Assembly (NCBI GenBank): GCA_003586115.2
Contig: QVOM02000001.1
Coordinates: 13,839,291 to 13,903,290, forward strand
From: Salvator merianae
Lineage: Eukaryota > Chordata > Lepidosauria > Squamata > Teiidae
DNA: 64,000 nucleotides
Reading direction: 5' to 3'
Within the stretch, counting starts at the first letter, position 1; each line of letters opens with the position of its first letter. Shown here piece by piece: positions 24,620 to 34,732 of the stretch. The notes beneath the pieces are model-generated. The model ran no database searches. It saw only the letters and a list, made by a program, of their open reading frames with translations, and was not told where the DNA came from. The translations under genes and the position numbers were made by a program.

Positions 24620-25045
24620 GTGACCTTCCAGATGCTCATTGGACACGCCCGTCCATACTTCACTGCCACTGCAGCATCCAGGAGCATCTATAGCTACTCT
24701 TGGATACTACTAGCTGTGGACAGCTAAAACGTTGTCCACAGCTTGAATGGAAGCAGCTGGATGGCTCCTGGTCAGCAGTGTTCTCACCCTCTTCTGGTGC
24801 AAACACTGTGACGCAGCGCATTCAGTTGCACTGCGTTCAGTTGCCACGGCAACAGCAGAATGTTGCCACAGCCACTGTCACGGCGATCAGTCCTGCCATC
24901 CACGCTTCAAGTGTTGGTGGTCTGGTTCAGGCCATTACCAGCCCTTGAAGCATGGATGGCCGGCCGCCTCTATACTTGATCCCTTCCAGCCTGGTATGGT
25001 ATAGCTATGCTATTCCCATATCATACCAGACTGTAAAGTATGAAC
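24620..25045 (+). repeat. Repeat family A with strong hairpin, copy 1
   Basis: agctgtggacagct...gttgtccacagct near 24712-24745 is a hairpin. The stretch 24620-24750 matches the reverse complement of 36541-36665, including a 34-nt block with one mismatch. The following 300 bp are GC-richer than the surroundings and hold further small palindromes (ggcaacagcagaatgttgcc). A third, diverged copy is at 43520-43650. Confidence 0.55.
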
Positions 25046-25208
25046 AGGCCCACGGATTCCTGTGCTTATTCCTGGCTGTTCTTAATAAATCTGCCCCTTC
25101 CTTCACCCTGAACTTTGTTCCAAAATACGATAGGCATAATAAAAAGTAATTACCCTGCGTTAAAGTGTCTTTTAGCATGCCAATGAGGTGGGTGGCGTTT
25201 TGCTATTC

Positions 25209-25410
25209 TTAGTTGCTCAGGCCTGGCAACACAAACTGTTCAATCAAATAGTTCACGTTCACAAGTGGGGGAGAATAGCTCAGGTCAATTGAATTTTTGG
25301 ACATTCGACAACTGAATGTTTGGGTCGATGCAAACATTTGCGAACTAGCAGGTTCGCTGTGAATCACAAACCAACCGAACCAGTTAATCACATCTCTTGC
25401 ACAGAGGCTA
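25209..25410. repeat. Possible interspersed repeat rich in ttcg/cgaa
   Basis: gttcacgttcac, acatttgcgaactagcaggt and aaccaaccgaacc give a CpG-bearing repetitive texture that ends abruptly near 25410. No second copy is in the window, so the repeat call rests on texture only. Confidence 0.25.
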
Positions 25411-27432
25411 AACTGTGAAAGCTTTATCTAACCAAGGATGAGGCCTCTTTTAAGCCTGAGAGGAAGGTGCATCTTTTAGCAAGTGATAAGCTTTTGAAGG
25501 TTCTATATAAACAGCCTGAGAAGCCTGAAAGGCAAAGCATATGTAACAATAAATTCTTTCAGAGCTTTCTAAAGTATACAGGAGATAAAAGAGTGAATTA
25601 GAGTAACTAGGTGAAAGGGCTTTCTTCTCCTTAGCAGCCAGCACTTTTGACAGTCTCATTTATTAGCTTTAAAACAACGAAAGGACCCTAGAATGAGGCA
25701 TATGGATATTTTCAAATGAGGCCTATGGATATGTTCTGCCCTTTCACCATTGTTATTTGTATTTCATTTGATGCTCTGAGAAGTGGTTGGTTCAAGGACA
25801 AGGGTCTATATGAGAGTGGTCCATTTGCGGCCCACTGGCTATACCGACTCAGACTAATGAGAGTTGCAGTTCACAATAGAACCACTGTGGGCTATATATA
25901 TAAAATAAGCTGGTCAGTTCAGACCCTTATTTTATCCTAGAAACTGGGAGATTTTTTTCCTTTTTCCTTTGCTCTTGTGCACCTATAGAAACACACACAC
26001 ATGTGTACAGGGGTGGGGAAGAAGTTGAATCATCTTCATTGTTCTTTCTTTCCTTGTTCTGTTTTTGCAATGATTCTGAGGAAGGGAGAGAAAAAAGAAG
26101 CAAAACCTTTTACATCCAGGACTGTTTTTTCCTATTTTACTTCTTGGTTGCCATTTACAGCCCTTGTATTTACATACTTGGCTTTACATATGTACAGCCT
26201 ACATGCCCTAGAAATACAGTATCTACTTCGTTGCTTAGAGGGCCATGCGTTTACTAACTCTTTGAGCAATTAGTTCCAACTCCTGTGAGACCCAGTGGCT
26301 CATTAGCAATCACTTTGAACTGTTTAATAATAGAAGGAGCTTGTTCTTTTCTCCCCTGGTGCTGCCTCCGCCTCCTGAGCGGTTTACTGCCCCAGTGTTG
26401 TATGTGATGTATCTGTAGGAGGGGAGCGGAAAAGATCAGGAAGCAGCTAACCCTGCACAAGTGTGCAGCCGAGTCCACTGCTTGCTGGCAATTTGTATGC
26501 TTCTGATTCTGCACTAAACTGCTCAGGGAGCTAAGGAAGAGATTGGGTTGAGAGGGAGAGGGTGGTATAGACTAGCTGCACGCAATGAGGTAGCTTCATT
26601 GCAGAGCACAAAACAGATTTCCCGCGGGGGCCATAACTACTGTGTTCTCTCTCATCCGTTTCCAGCAGGGCGCTTTTTCTCTGTTGAGAAAAAAATGTCT
26701 CCCCTTCCCCTCCACGGCCTTCCATCCAGCTGATTCTTCGGAGCCCTGGTGGCTGAGCAAAACTAATCGTAGTACTTATATGACACACTTGACTCATTTT
26801 TTAGATGACAGGGAAGCCACAAGAGGCATGGCTTGGAGATCAGGACTGGGGGGGACAGAGAAGAGGGGTGGCAGCGTTGGGATGCTTTGGGAACACTTGG
26901 TTGCATTCTCCCAAACAGATGTCAGAGAAATACCCACAACGACGCCTGGTTTGGGCAGATGGAGCTGAAACTTTCAGCTGCACCACCAGCTGGACTCTCC
27001 TGCACTATAGTCCTGCTCTACAAGCCAAAGCTGAAATGATAGGCTTGTTCACAGTTAAGATCTGGACCACAAACCTACATGCTGCAGACCCACATTGCAA
27101 GCTCTGCAGTACTTGGAAATGTCATGTAGCTTGCCTCAAGCACAGACAGGGTCCTTAAGTGTTCAGGAACTACCGGGGACTGTGCAAAATTGCGCACAAT
27201 GCTGTTGGATGCAGGTTGTGCAAACAGCTGCTAAGGAACGAGGCTCACCAGGAAAGTTAGTGCAGACTTTGTGCAAATTGCTCACCATATGCATAAGCTT
27301 GAGTTGTCAATACCTATACTTATAGGAAGGGCAGATCATATGTCTAACTAGCCAGGTGTTACATGTAATCTTTTGTCAGCTTTATTTTATTTAAACCCAA
27401 CTCCACCCCACATGTGTTAAAGCTTATTGCAG
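25411..27432. other. Putative 5'UTR intron sequence, nothing recognised
   Basis: A short (AC)n piece lies near 25991-26001. Several overlapping frames at 26254-27158 occur on both strands and have no motifs. Confidence 0.5.
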
Positions 27433-27537
27433 CCTTCCCCAAGCAGGTGACCTCCAAATGATGATGAACTAAGACTGCCATCATCCCTGACCACTGACCA
27501 GGCAAGCTAGGATTGATAGGAGTTGAAGTCTAGAGCT
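27433..27537. repeat. Palindromic interspersed repeat ('acaactcccatca' family)
   Basis: tgacctccaaatgatgatga, actgccatcatccctgacca and gataggagttgaagtc match the family. It lies just upstream of the first coding exon of the C1GALT1-like gene. Confidence 0.5.
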
Positions 27538-27695
27538 ATGCAGGCCTGATCTTCATTATTCCGGTCAGTGGCAGATTCCTAGAAATGCTTTGTAATAGCA
27601 GACTGTTTAATAAATCTTAAAAATCATCCATCCTGCAACCTAACAATGAACTCCCTGAGGATGCAACTGTTGTGTTCTGTTTCCTCCACCTACAG

Positions 27696-27933
27696 GTCAT
27701 GTGATGTGCCCTGCTGTTGCTGTTCTACCCCCTGATACTCAAGGGCATGGGGTTTTTTGGTTCCAAGAGTTCCTTGCTGGCTTTCCACTTGGGCCTCATT
27801 GCCGGGTTTGTCAGCACCTTCTACCTGGTGGGCAACCTACGCCCTGGTACCCAGACTCCACGTGGCATTAAGGATTTGGAGTGGATTGTTGATAGATCTG
27901 CTCTCTTCCGAGTGACACATCCACACTTAGCAG
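27696..27933 (+). CDS. C1GALT1-like: C1GALT1-like, first coding exon (N-terminal signal anchor)
   Basis: A pyrimidine-rich acceptor (tttcctccacctacag) ends at 27695, so 27696-27746 is probably 5'UTR and coding starts at ATG 27747. An ATG at 27699 is followed at once by TGA and cannot be the start. The exon codes for 62 residues plus one base of the split Gly63 and ends at the donor gtaagg at 27934. The segment [20 protein letters not shown] is a hydrophobic type II signal anchor. The stem is short and carries no obvious motif. Confidence 0.85.
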
Positions 27934-30900
27934 GTAAGGACTAGAGGGAGAAGGAAAAAAAGGTGCAGGAGTCTAGAGGTAAGGAACCTTACAAGGGTTG
28001 GCAGATTCCCAACTAGCATGTCCATGGAGCCTGCTGCCTGCATTTCCTTACATGTCTGCCTAGGTGAATGATTGTAAGGAGGCTCAGCTGACTTTAGGTG
28101 CTTTCTCAGTGCCTGTACACCAACACATTTTTGGAGGCAGGAGTACCCTGCATATTGGGACTGTCCTATGTAAAGTAGGAAAGTTGGCCTTCCTTAGCTG
28201 CCTCCGAGGCAACAAAGTTGTACTCATAGGTGGAATATACCTTTAGGATTTAAGTTACCAAAATTCAATATTTCCAAATAGAGGACTGTGGTTTAGTATG
28301 TAGAAGGGCATGGATTTTGAGGATTGTATACCTGGGCAGAACATGGGCCAAGGGAATTGATGAAGTGCCTAGTAAAATATTTGGTATATATCCCTCTAGC
28401 AGTGGAAGAGTTTATTGTCTGGAGAATTGTTAACCCTGTAGTTCCTCTTCCCTAGGTGAGGAAAGCAGTGTGGCTGATGAGCTGTATGACAAAGTGCGGA
28501 TCCTGTGCTGGGTGATGACAGGCCCCAGCAACCTGGAAACAAAAGCCCGTCACGTCAAGGCTACCTGGTCCCGTCACTGCAATGTGGTCCTTTTCATGAG
28601 TTCAGAGAAAGATGACAACTTCCCTACCATAGGGTTGGATACCAAGGAAGGCCGGGACCAGCTCTACTGGAAAACCATCCGAGCCTTCCATTACGTGCAC
28701 CGGCACCATTTGGATGAGGCAGACTGGTTCCTCAAGGCGGATGATGACACCTTTGTGGTGGTGGACAACCTGCGGTGGTTGCTATCCAACTACACCCCCG
28801 ATAAGCCCATCTATTTTGGCAAGCGCTTCCGGCCCTTTGCCAAGCAAGGGTACATGAGTGGGGGTGCTGGCTACGTTCTCAGCAAAGAGGCCCTGCGACG
28901 CTTTGTGTCTGGGTTCAGTTCCAAGGTGTGCAGCCACACAACCTCTGTGGAGGACCTTGCTCTGGGCCAGTGCATGGAGAAGATGGGTGTACAAGCTGGA
29001 GACTCTCGAGACACAGAAGGGAGGGAGACTTTCCACCCTTTTGTGCCAGAATCTCACCTGACAGCGAAGTTCTCAAAAAGCTTCTGGTACTGGAACTATT
29101 GCTATTACCCCATTGTGGAGGTAAGAGACATTGTTTTGCAATGGCTTCTCTTGGGTTTCAGGGTGAGAGTCTTTCCCAGTTCTGCCTGCAGATGCCTGAG
29201 GCTTGCCTGGGGTTCTTGGCAGGCAAAATAGATTATCTCCCAGTGAACTTTAGACCTTCTAACACAACGGTGATCTCAAGGGCAGCCTCCTCCCTTTCAT
29301 CATCTCAGTTGTTTTCTCCTTCATGGGTCTGAGGTGATAGGATGCTACTCTCTTAATGCCTTTTCTGAATCCGAACATCAACTTAGTCCTCTTTTATGGG
29401 TGCTGAGATACAGGTAAATGAAAATGAAGTGCTGTAGGGCACAGAAATGAAAAGCCCTAGCAGAATTTCTGTTCCACTTCTTCCCAAGTGAAGTGAAATC
29501 ATAACTCTGAGGGTGACTCATTTTGGAGGATGGATTGAGTGGGCTAAGAAAACTAACAGCCAGTGGCAACAGTTTCTTACTGGCAGGCGTCTAGAGAATG
29601 TTTCCTGCTGTTGAAGCATGCCATAGCTTTGCATCAGTGACCCTCGCTGTGCCTTCTCTTGCTCCATTGGTTTTTTTTAGGAGTTCAATCCAGTAACTTC
29701 AGTTTGATGGACTTCTTTGTGTGTCTAAAGATGGGGTGATCCTTGGTAAACCGGTGACCAAAAAAAGCCCTGACTGATTACACCCTCAGTGCTTTTTCGG
29801 TTTCTTTCCCACTGGAGATGAGAGATGTGCTGTAGCAGGTAGTTTAAATACAGCAAATAAAACATAACTAGAGTTCTCTTATCATTACTATGCCCATGGA
29901 AGAGAGACAGGAACGTAAGGATGTTAACCATTTGCTTGTATCCAGCTGAGGATTAATATAGTGCGATAACATTGCTGCTGGAACTTCAGACCTTGTTTAA
30001 TTCAATATATGTTCCTTGCTAAAAATGTATTTCTGTCCAAGAGTGTATAGCAGGATTAGGGAAACTGTGTCCCTTCAGATGTTGGTGATTAAAAGCTCTC
30101 CTCATCCCTGACCAGTGACCATGCTGTCTTGGGCTAATGAGAGTTATTACTAGCGGCAGCTGCTGGCTTTAAGCCCGGGTGTTCGTGCCCTGCTCAAAGT
30201 GCACCATGGCTATTCATGGGGTCTCTGGGCCTCCGTACTGATGCAGCAACCTGCTGTGGCAGTATGGAGGCCCAGAGGCCCCGCAAACAGCCATGGCGTG
30301 CTTTGGCGGGGCACAAACACCCAGGCTTAAAGCCAGCAGCTACCACTGGTTATTACCCAGCCATATCCAGCCACACATTCTCTCATTCTATTATCATGTG
30401 CTTTCTAAATACAGTGCCATGAAGAAATATTTGCCCCGTTTCTGATGTCTTCTATTTTTGCATATATGTCACAGTTCATTGTTTCAGTTCTTCAAACGAA
30501 ATTTACTGTGAGCATACATAAATGCAGCTTTCAGATGATCATATTCATTCAGCAGTAAAGAAAGTGGGATTCTGTGCGTGGTGGGTGTTAATAGCAGTGC
30601 TTTGGATTTGATAAGAAAGGTGTCAGGAAGATCCCAAAATTTATGCAACTGTCTTTAATCACTCTCAGTGCATTGGTTGGCCTAGTATTTTACTATGTTT
30701 TTATTGTTTTATTGTTTCATTTAATAGTTTTAATGTTTTATTTTGTACACTGCCCTGAAACTACCGTAAAGGGCATTATAGAAACCCAATTAAAAATAAG
30801 TAAATCTCACCAATCTTCCACCTGTTGGTGCTGATGTAGAAGAGGCTTTAAATAAATAAAAAAATGGCCTAGCTTGTATTTTTCCACTCTGGTTGGCCCT

Positions 30901-33900
30901 TTCGGCAGCGGCAACAAATGCTGACATCCAAGCAGGTATGCTGATACAGTTAATAGGATTAACCATCTTGTCCTGTTTTATGCAGCTGTGGCAAGGCATG
31001 AAACTAAAGAGGTGCCATCTTCTCCTGTAAGACTTTTTAGTTTTTGTCCTTTTGTGGAAGGGTCTCACAGCTCATAGGAGAGAAACTGAGAAGACTCATC
31101 AAAATTCCATCAAAGAGCAGGGTCTGCAGTTAGCAATGAGGAAGGTGGCGTTGCCAGGAATGTGCTTGGCCTGAGAACTGCAACTGGGATTAAGCAAGGC
31201 AAGAAGATTAAGTAATTAGATTAACACCAGTTTATCGGTGAGCTGCTGTGGAAGAGAGTCAAGAATTCAGCTGCTTTTAAAGGGGAGTTGGAATCCTAGG
31301 AACATCAGTGGTTTCCTCTGGGCCCTCCCTTTGAAATTGGGGAGCCTATGATCCTTCAGTATGGGTTATAGGAAGCAGGCCTAGTGGTTAGGGGTGATGG
31401 GGCTGAGGTGTGGCCTTCAGCATCCAGAAGGCCACAGCTTCCTCACCTTTGCTTTTGTCAGAGATGAGCACGGCCTTTTATCTGCTGGGATTTCTTTTGC
31501 TCACTTAAGGGCCATTTTGTTTTTCTCCCAGGGTTGCCAAGTTGCTGAAAACTGAGCCAGTGCCGTGAAGAGAGCGAATTGGGGCAGGGGGGGGACGACT
31601 AGTTGTTCTCAGTGTGATATTGTTCAGCATTATTCATTGAAATGGGCTGAGCAAAGTTTTTTTGTCTGACTGTGATCATAACGGAAAGCCGAACCTCACT
31701 GAAACAGGGAATCACAGCTCACCAACAATGGGGGAGAAGGTCCCTAACTGGACAGAACTGAAAGAGAGAAGGGAGAAATGTGCTGGTATAAAGAAAGTAG
31801 GGCGCCAAGGCTATCTAAGAATGGGGGCTGAAGCAGCTTAAGGCATCTCATAAAGTAATCCCTGCCCCCCCCCCCCAAAGGGCCCTTAAAGCAGCAACAT
31901 CCCATGGATTGAGACATTATGGCCCCTGTGGTAGAGGTTAGGCTTCATGGACCACAGACGCCTTTAAAAGCAAGCTGAAAAGCAACTGGGGAACTCTCTT
32001 ACAAGGCAAGCTGGTTTTTTTACTTGGTTTTTATTGGTTTTCTTAATTCTTACCTTCATACATTATTACAGATATTACTGACATATTTTCTTTCAAACAC
32101 ATTTAATTCTTAGTACCCTCCCTCCTCCCTGTTCCCCCACCCTCAGTCTCTGCCCAAATTATCTATTGTTCCCTGGAAGACACTTTGTATCTGTTGCGTC
32201 CGTTCTATGCTCTCCAGATTTGCAATCAATTATTCTTTCACTTTATCCATTTTTCTCTTGTTACTCTTCTGCACTCTTGAAATGGATACGTTTCCTTTAT
32301 TTCATTGATTATTTGAAATCTCGTCTGATGCACGATATATTTAAACCAGGGGGTTTTTTTTTGTTTTTTTTTTAATCTACTTCATAGAGTCTTTCCATCC
32401 GTATGCCAGGACGCCAAGAGCTGCTGTAGTTAGTTGATAAGGAATATTTTTCTTATATGACCAATTGAACTTTGCTGAGTGTTTTGAGTGTTATCACATG
32501 TGTGATATACTATTGGCCACAGTTGGACTTTTAGCAAAGCATTTTATGGATAGTGCTGTGCTGCACAGGATTGTGTTGAAGGTGTGTTCCTGGACAGTTT
32601 AGTACAGTTGTTACGTTAAATGATGAAGAAGGTGTTTGCTACTCATCCATAACCTGAGAATCTCATTAGCTAATATCCGTCCAGGTCAGCAAATATAGGC
32701 ACAAACTTTTTTAGCCTCCTCAGCATTTCCCAGGCACAGTGAAAATAACTGAATTATTTTGAAAGCTGCTAGCAAGACTGAGTGACTGGTGGGAGTGGGG
32801 GAGATGGCGTTATGCATAATTTATTGTATAATTTCATTATTGTGCATTCCTTTGCTTTCATTGCTCCCTGAGGATGGTCAAGGGTCTTTCTTCATCCTTT
32901 GGGATATTTCATAATCTTTCTGTCTCAATGCCTGAGATTTTAGCTTTGAGAAGGGGCTTCCACTTACCCCTCTTCCAAAGACCTTGCCAAATCCACCTCC
33001 AGAGGTGAAAGGGTCTTAGCAGAGAAGCAGGAGAAGGAGTTCTCGGTGCATCTCCATGTGAGGAGATGCACTGAAAGGTCCATCTGACTGGGGCAGCAAG
33101 CTGCATTGGTCTTCGTAGTATTCCCCGGGGAAGAAGCGCCTACCCAGGAGATGGATGACATTGGGACAGCACCATCCTCATCTAAAAGCCTCTAAGCTGG
33201 CTACAAGCTTGCTTTTTTTAAATGTGAAAGCTGACTATATCCACGTCCATACCTGGGCTGGATGCCAAATTGGCAGTGGTTGAGACCTCTCCTGTGTGCT
33301 CCTTGCATGTACTCGCACATCGTCTGAGTGGACTCGGGATGCCCAGGTGAGCATTCAGAGTGCTCCACCCTCAAACCTGTGAATAAGGCCTGACGGCAGA
33401 GTGAGCACCATCTTCCAGCTGCCTCAGTGGCAACCAGAGGTGATCTGGTGATGTGAGAGCAGGTCCCCTGGGACTCCTCTCCTGTGCCCAGCAGTGTAGC
33501 TGACATTTTTGCCATCTGGGGCCACGCAACAGCAGAGGAGCCCTGCAGCCTCCTACCCCTGCCGCCGCCCTGCTTGCATTCAGGCGAAACTTTGCGCGCT
33601 GGGCAGGCAGAGAAGGGGCTGGCTGCATGTGCCGCCTGGGACAACGTGCCACCTGGGGTGGCCCGCCCCCCACGCCCCCCCTTCCTATGCCACTGCCTAT
33701 GCCCTTGCTAGGTTCAGAATGGGCAAGCAGGGAGGCAACTTATCTGCATTCCCGCTGACTTTTGTTGCATACGCAGTCCCACTTTGAACATGTCAATTTT
33801 AAAAAAGGGCATGAGAAATCTGAGGGTATCTAGAGAAGTTTTAAAAGTTAGAGGTGAGGCTATCATAGGGCATGAAGTTCTGCCTTAAGTTTCATTCCCT

Positions 33901-34732
33901 CTGCTATTTACTCCATGCATTCCCAGCTTTTCTAAATCTCAGTTTTGACGATTCAAGTCCAGCTTGCCTGACACCAAGAATTTCATTGCTCCTTCTATCC
34001 CGTGATGCAACGTAAGGACTCAGGGCAGTCCCTGCATTTCTAGCATCCTCTTTCTTTTCTTGCTCTTTGCAAGCGTCCTTCTTTTCTCCTCCTCTGTTTC
34101 TTCAGAACTCCCCGCTGTCTCATCTCCCGTTCTTTTTTTGTTATTACATCCTAGAGCAACCATTTCTGCCTGTTTTATAAACTTCTTGCTTTCATGCATT
34201 GCGCTGCTAAGCTTTCAAGCCCAGCATGTGTGCAGCACGGTTGGCCAAGCCACCCCTCCAGATGTTGCTGATCTAAAGTTCCCATCCCTCCTTTCCACTG
34301 ACAAGTTGCATTTCAGCAACATCTGGAGGGTCAGAGTTTGACCCAGTGTCCTCTTAGTCATCGTAGAACGACTGCCAATTCTAATTTTGGTCACAGGTTA
34401 GAAAAGGATTGCTGGTTTCCTAGCCAAGTCGAAAGAAGAGATGGTTTCTCTCCTTGTTAGAGCTATGCTGTGAGTTCTGCTATTGACCCTGATCTTCCTC
34501 CATTCCTCAGGGCCCTCAGTGCTGCTCTGATCTGGCTATCTCCTTCCATTACGTGAGCCCACAGCTGATGTACACCCTGGAATATCTCACTTACCACCTC
34601 CGTGCCTACGGCTACCGCTACCGCTACCGCCCACCTTTGCCCGAGAATGCTGCTCATCTTCAACCACACCCTCAGGGCATGCCTGTGGACAGGACCAACC
34701 GCACTATGGTGCAGGCTGAGAAGAAGATGTAA
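27747..34732 (+). CDS. C1GALT1-like: Core 1 beta-1,3-galactosyltransferase paralogue (C1GALT1-like), complete, three coding exons
   Basis: The spliced CDS joins 27747-27933, 28456-29120 and 34511-34732 and encodes 357 aa, close to the usual C1GALT1 length of about 363. The family transfers galactose from UDP-Gal to GalNAc-Ser/Thr to make the core 1 (T antigen) O-glycan in the Golgi. What is seen: a short cytosolic tail and a signal-anchor helix (about residues 9-29), a stem, then a GT31 catalytic domain with [11 protein letters not shown], the metal-binding DDD triad at residues 158-160 in [22 protein letters not shown] (about 198), EDLALGQCM (about 228) and [10 protein letters not shown]. 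Exon 3 gives the typical [12 protein letters not shown] and YHLRAYGY. All junctions are GT-AG and the phases agree (phase 1 at intron 1, phase 0 at intron 2). The start ATG has a good context (G at -3, G at +4). The presence of DDD argues for an active enzyme rather than the chaperone COSMC. It is probably a paralogue rather than C1GALT1 itself, given its position beside COL2A1. Confidence 0.93.
28456..29120 (+). CDS. C1GALT1-like: C1GALT1-like, second coding exon (catalytic domain)
   Basis: This 665-nt exon lies between an acceptor ending at 28455 (cttccctag) and a donor at 29121 (gtaaga). It supplies two bases of Gly63 and residues 64-284. It holds nearly all GT31 motifs, including the DDD triad encoded near 28738-28746 and the acceptor-side GGAGYVLS block. 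One possible N-glycosylation site, NYT, sits near residue 174. The open frame continues past the donor into the intron, but conserved family sequence stops exactly at CYYPIVE. Confidence 0.93.
30143..30356 (+). mobile_element. hAT-like MITE with 8-bp target duplication, inside C1GALT1-like intron 2
   Basis: The element 30151-30348 (198 bp) is a long palindrome: the left end tagcggcagctgctggcttt mirrors the right end, which reversed reads cagtggtagctgctggcttt, and pairing continues for almost 90 nt per arm. GTTATTAC stands on both sides (30143-30150 and 30349-30356), the 8-bp duplication typical of hAT elements. CAGTGGTA also fits hAT ends. It has landed in an older 'acaactcccatca' repeat (30060-30142 continuing after 30357). 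Non-coding. Confidence 0.8.
30640..30810 (+). repeat. L2/CR1-like LINE 3' tail, plus strand
   Basis: A T-rich stretch (tttattgttttattgtttca...) leads to tgtacactgccctgaaa, attatagaaacccaatt and aaaaataagtaaat. This is the pattern of a LINE 3' terminus. Confidence 0.5.
30811..34253. other. C1GALT1-like intron 2, middle part
   Basis: A T-rich stretch at 32010-32380 may be a reversed LINE tail. A C-run lies at 31866-31876. A GC-richer, proline/alanine-coding-looking stretch at 33480-33720 is low complexity without a domain. No internal exon is needed, since exons 2 and 3 join in frame. Confidence 0.5.
34254..34330. repeat. 77-bp element with perfect 17-bp terminal inverted repeats
   Basis: ccctccagatgttgctg at 34254-34270 is the exact reverse complement of 34314-34330. 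The inside keeps the aaagttcccatccctc body of the 'acaactcccatca' family, so this copy shows the family's real ends. It lies 180 bp before the last C1GALT1-like exon. Confidence 0.75.
34511..34732 (+). CDS. C1GALT1-like: C1GALT1-like, last coding exon (C-terminal domain and stop)
   Basis: The acceptor cattcctcag ends at 34510. The exon has 74 codons including TAA at 34730-34732. It opens with [15 protein letters not shown], the conserved double-cysteine block that follows the long exon in C1GALT1. A small codon repeat (TAC/CGC alternation) gives GYRYRYR near 34609-34629. The tail after LPEN is not conserved with the family as I know it. The long frame on the opposite strand here is only a shadow. 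Confidence 0.9.
   Translation, partial: GPQCCSDLAISFHYVSPQLMYTLEYLTYHLRAYGYRYRYRPPLPENAAHLQPHPQGMPVDRTNRTMVQAEKKM

Noticed and set aside
27717..27746. Upstream extension of the C1GALT1-like frame to a TTG at 27717
   Set aside because: TTG is an unlikely start in a vertebrate; ATG 27747 has a good context and gives a normal signal-anchor N-terminus.
28782..29332. Frames overlapping the long C1GALT1-like exon on both strands
   Set aside because: Shadows of the conserved GT31 frame.
33201..33787. Overlapping 75-147 codon frames in a GC-richer part of C1GALT1-like intron 2
   Set aside because: Low-complexity sequence, frames open on both strands, and the flanking exons join in frame without it.
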